Positions 63,421-64,000 of a stretch of 64,000 bases of DNA are shown one piece after another; positions within the stretch are counted from its first letter, which is position 1; each line of letters opens with the position of its first letter. A program made the translations under genes and the position numbers. This DNA is from Flavobacteria bacterium BBFL7 (GTDB lineage Bacteria; Bacteroidota; Bacteroidia; Flavobacteriales; Flavobacteriaceae), in NCBI GenBank assembly GCA_000153385.1, contig CH672374.1:1862544-1926543 (forward strand), read 5' to 3'. The notes beneath the pieces were generated by a model. It saw only the letters and a list, made by a program, of their open reading frames with translations. It searched no databases and had not been told where the DNA came from.

Positions 63421-64000
63421 TTATGAAGTAAGCGATGCTTTAATAGTTTCCATCATTGCTTTTCCTCCTTTAGCAAATACTTTTTCTGATTGCGCTTTCG
63501 CGAAAGCGAGACCTAAATCAACATCTGTTTCTGTCAAGTTAATCTGATCTTTTACATCGATACGTTCCGTACCATCTATACTTAGTAGACAGCCGGTAAA
63601 ATCAATTTTATTATCATGCACTTGGGCAATCGCACCTATTGGAGCGGTACAACCACCTTCTAATTCTCTTAGAAAACGTCGTTCTATGTCAACACATCGT
63701 TGTGTTTGAGCGTGATTAAGTTGTGAGACCGCTTCTAATACAGCAGTATTATGTCCCATTGCGGCAATCATAATCGCACCTTGAGCAGGCGCTGGTACAA
63801 AACTATCTAAGTCTGAATACTCAAACCCATAATTGCCTCTTAATTGGGATAATAACCCGATACGATCTAATCCTGCTTTTGCAAATATTGCAGCATTCCA
63901 GTCTTTATTACTATGTAATTTAGAAAGGCGTGTGTTAACATTACCTCTTAGATCAACCACATGATGTTGTGCATACATATTGAGCCATTGTGCCTTGCGG
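63421..64000 (-). CDS. hemC: Porphobilinogen deaminase, C-terminal part (cut by window end)
   Basis: The frame stays open to the window end, with RKAQWLN preceding the first visible Met, so the N-terminal half is outside. Visible parts include VVDLRGNVNTRL, DAA-region equivalents AIFAKAGLDRIGL, the PAPAQGAIMI motif and the dipyrromethane cofactor cysteine in LEGGCTAPIGA. The enzyme polymerises four porphobilinogens into hydroxymethylbilane. An exact palindrome copy (63493-63508) is read as GLAFAKAQ, the same octapeptide as in BatC. Confidence 0.95.
   Translation of the reverse strand, partial: RKAQWLNMYAQHHVVDLRGNVNTRLSKLHSNKDWNAAIFAKAGLDRIGLLSQLRGNYGFEYSDLDSFVPAPAQGAIMIAAMGHNTAVLEAVSQLNHAQTQRCVDIERRFLRELEGGCTAPIGAIAQVHDNKIDFTGCLLSIDGTERIDVKDQINLTETDVDLGLAFAKAQSEKVFAKGGKAMMETIKASLTS
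63493..63508. repeat. 16-bp palindrome, exact copy
   Basis: CGCTTTCGCGAAAGCG inside hemC (minus strand), read as GLAFAKAQ. Confidence 0.95.

Noticed and set aside
8232-63508. Palindromes interpreted as transcription terminators
   Set aside because: Most copies are inside coding genes, have no T tract, and lack a proper loop.
1-64000. CRISPR array, prophage, rRNA or tRNA genes
   Set aside because: No regularly spaced repeats, phage genes, rRNA stretches or convincing tRNA cloverleaf were noticed. tRNA detection by eye is not reliable, so absence is not proven.

Overview
The window is a chromosomal segment of a low-GC Bacteroidota bacterium, most likely a marine member of the Flavobacteriaceae. 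The evidence is the gene content: single-chain GlyS, a three-gene sdhCAB operon, a MoxR/DUF58/Bat operon, ComF beside a lipoprotein with an Ig-like fold, a DUF4254/GT9 pair and many short lipoproteins. Several starts are also preceded by the Bacteroidota -7 box TAnnTTTG, usually 19-24 nt upstream of the start codon. A 16-bp palindrome, CGCTTTCGCGAAAGCG, recurs throughout. The genus (something like Nonlabens or Dokdonia) is only a guess. No tRNA, rRNA, CRISPR array, transposase or phage gene was recognised.

Layout. 1-11.9 kb is a surface-polysaccharide locus on the + strand. It runs from a truncated methyltransferase-like gene through a Wzx flippase, glycosyltransferases, a Wzy-like polymerase, an O-antigen ligase-like protein, a WcaF-like acetyltransferase, a WcaI-like glycosyltransferase, a UDP-glucuronate decarboxylase-like enzyme, the initiating sugar-phosphate transferase and a GT2, with a CapK-like adenylate-forming enzyme on the opposite strand. 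The first ~6.9 kb looks more AT-rich and lacks the palindrome, as expected of a serotype-variable, transferred block. 13.3-17.8 kb holds purD, two small membrane-protein genes, the DUF4254/GT9 pair and an ABM-like protein. 17.9-23.4 kb is a giant alpha-2-macroglobulin lipoprotein. 23.5-26.2 kb is an AT-rich two-gene lipoprotein cassette lying between two copies of a ~60-bp direct repeat; this is the best candidate for an undescribed system (possibly an effector with its cognate protective lipoprotein). 26.2-38.6 kb carries a large outer-membrane protein, glyS, comF, envelope lipoproteins, an aminotransferase/omega-amidase pair and a fasciclin lipoprotein.

38.7-51.8 kb holds sdhCAB, a sortilin/BNR-repeat secreted protein, a DUF6503-like lipoprotein, a 34-residue membrane peptide gene, a proline aminopeptidase, DinB-like and CNNM/CBS proteins, hemB and an SDR. 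52-61 kb is a complete eight-gene moxR-DUF58-(BatD-like)-batA-batB-batC-batD-batE operon. The window ends with a SulP transporter, a CvpA-family protein and the 3' part of hemC.

The most unusual sequence-level signal is the palindrome: eight exact 16-bp copies, one perfect 14-bp copy and two single-mismatch copies, in genes (read in all three frames) and between genes. This points to selection or spread at the DNA level rather than for the encoded peptide.
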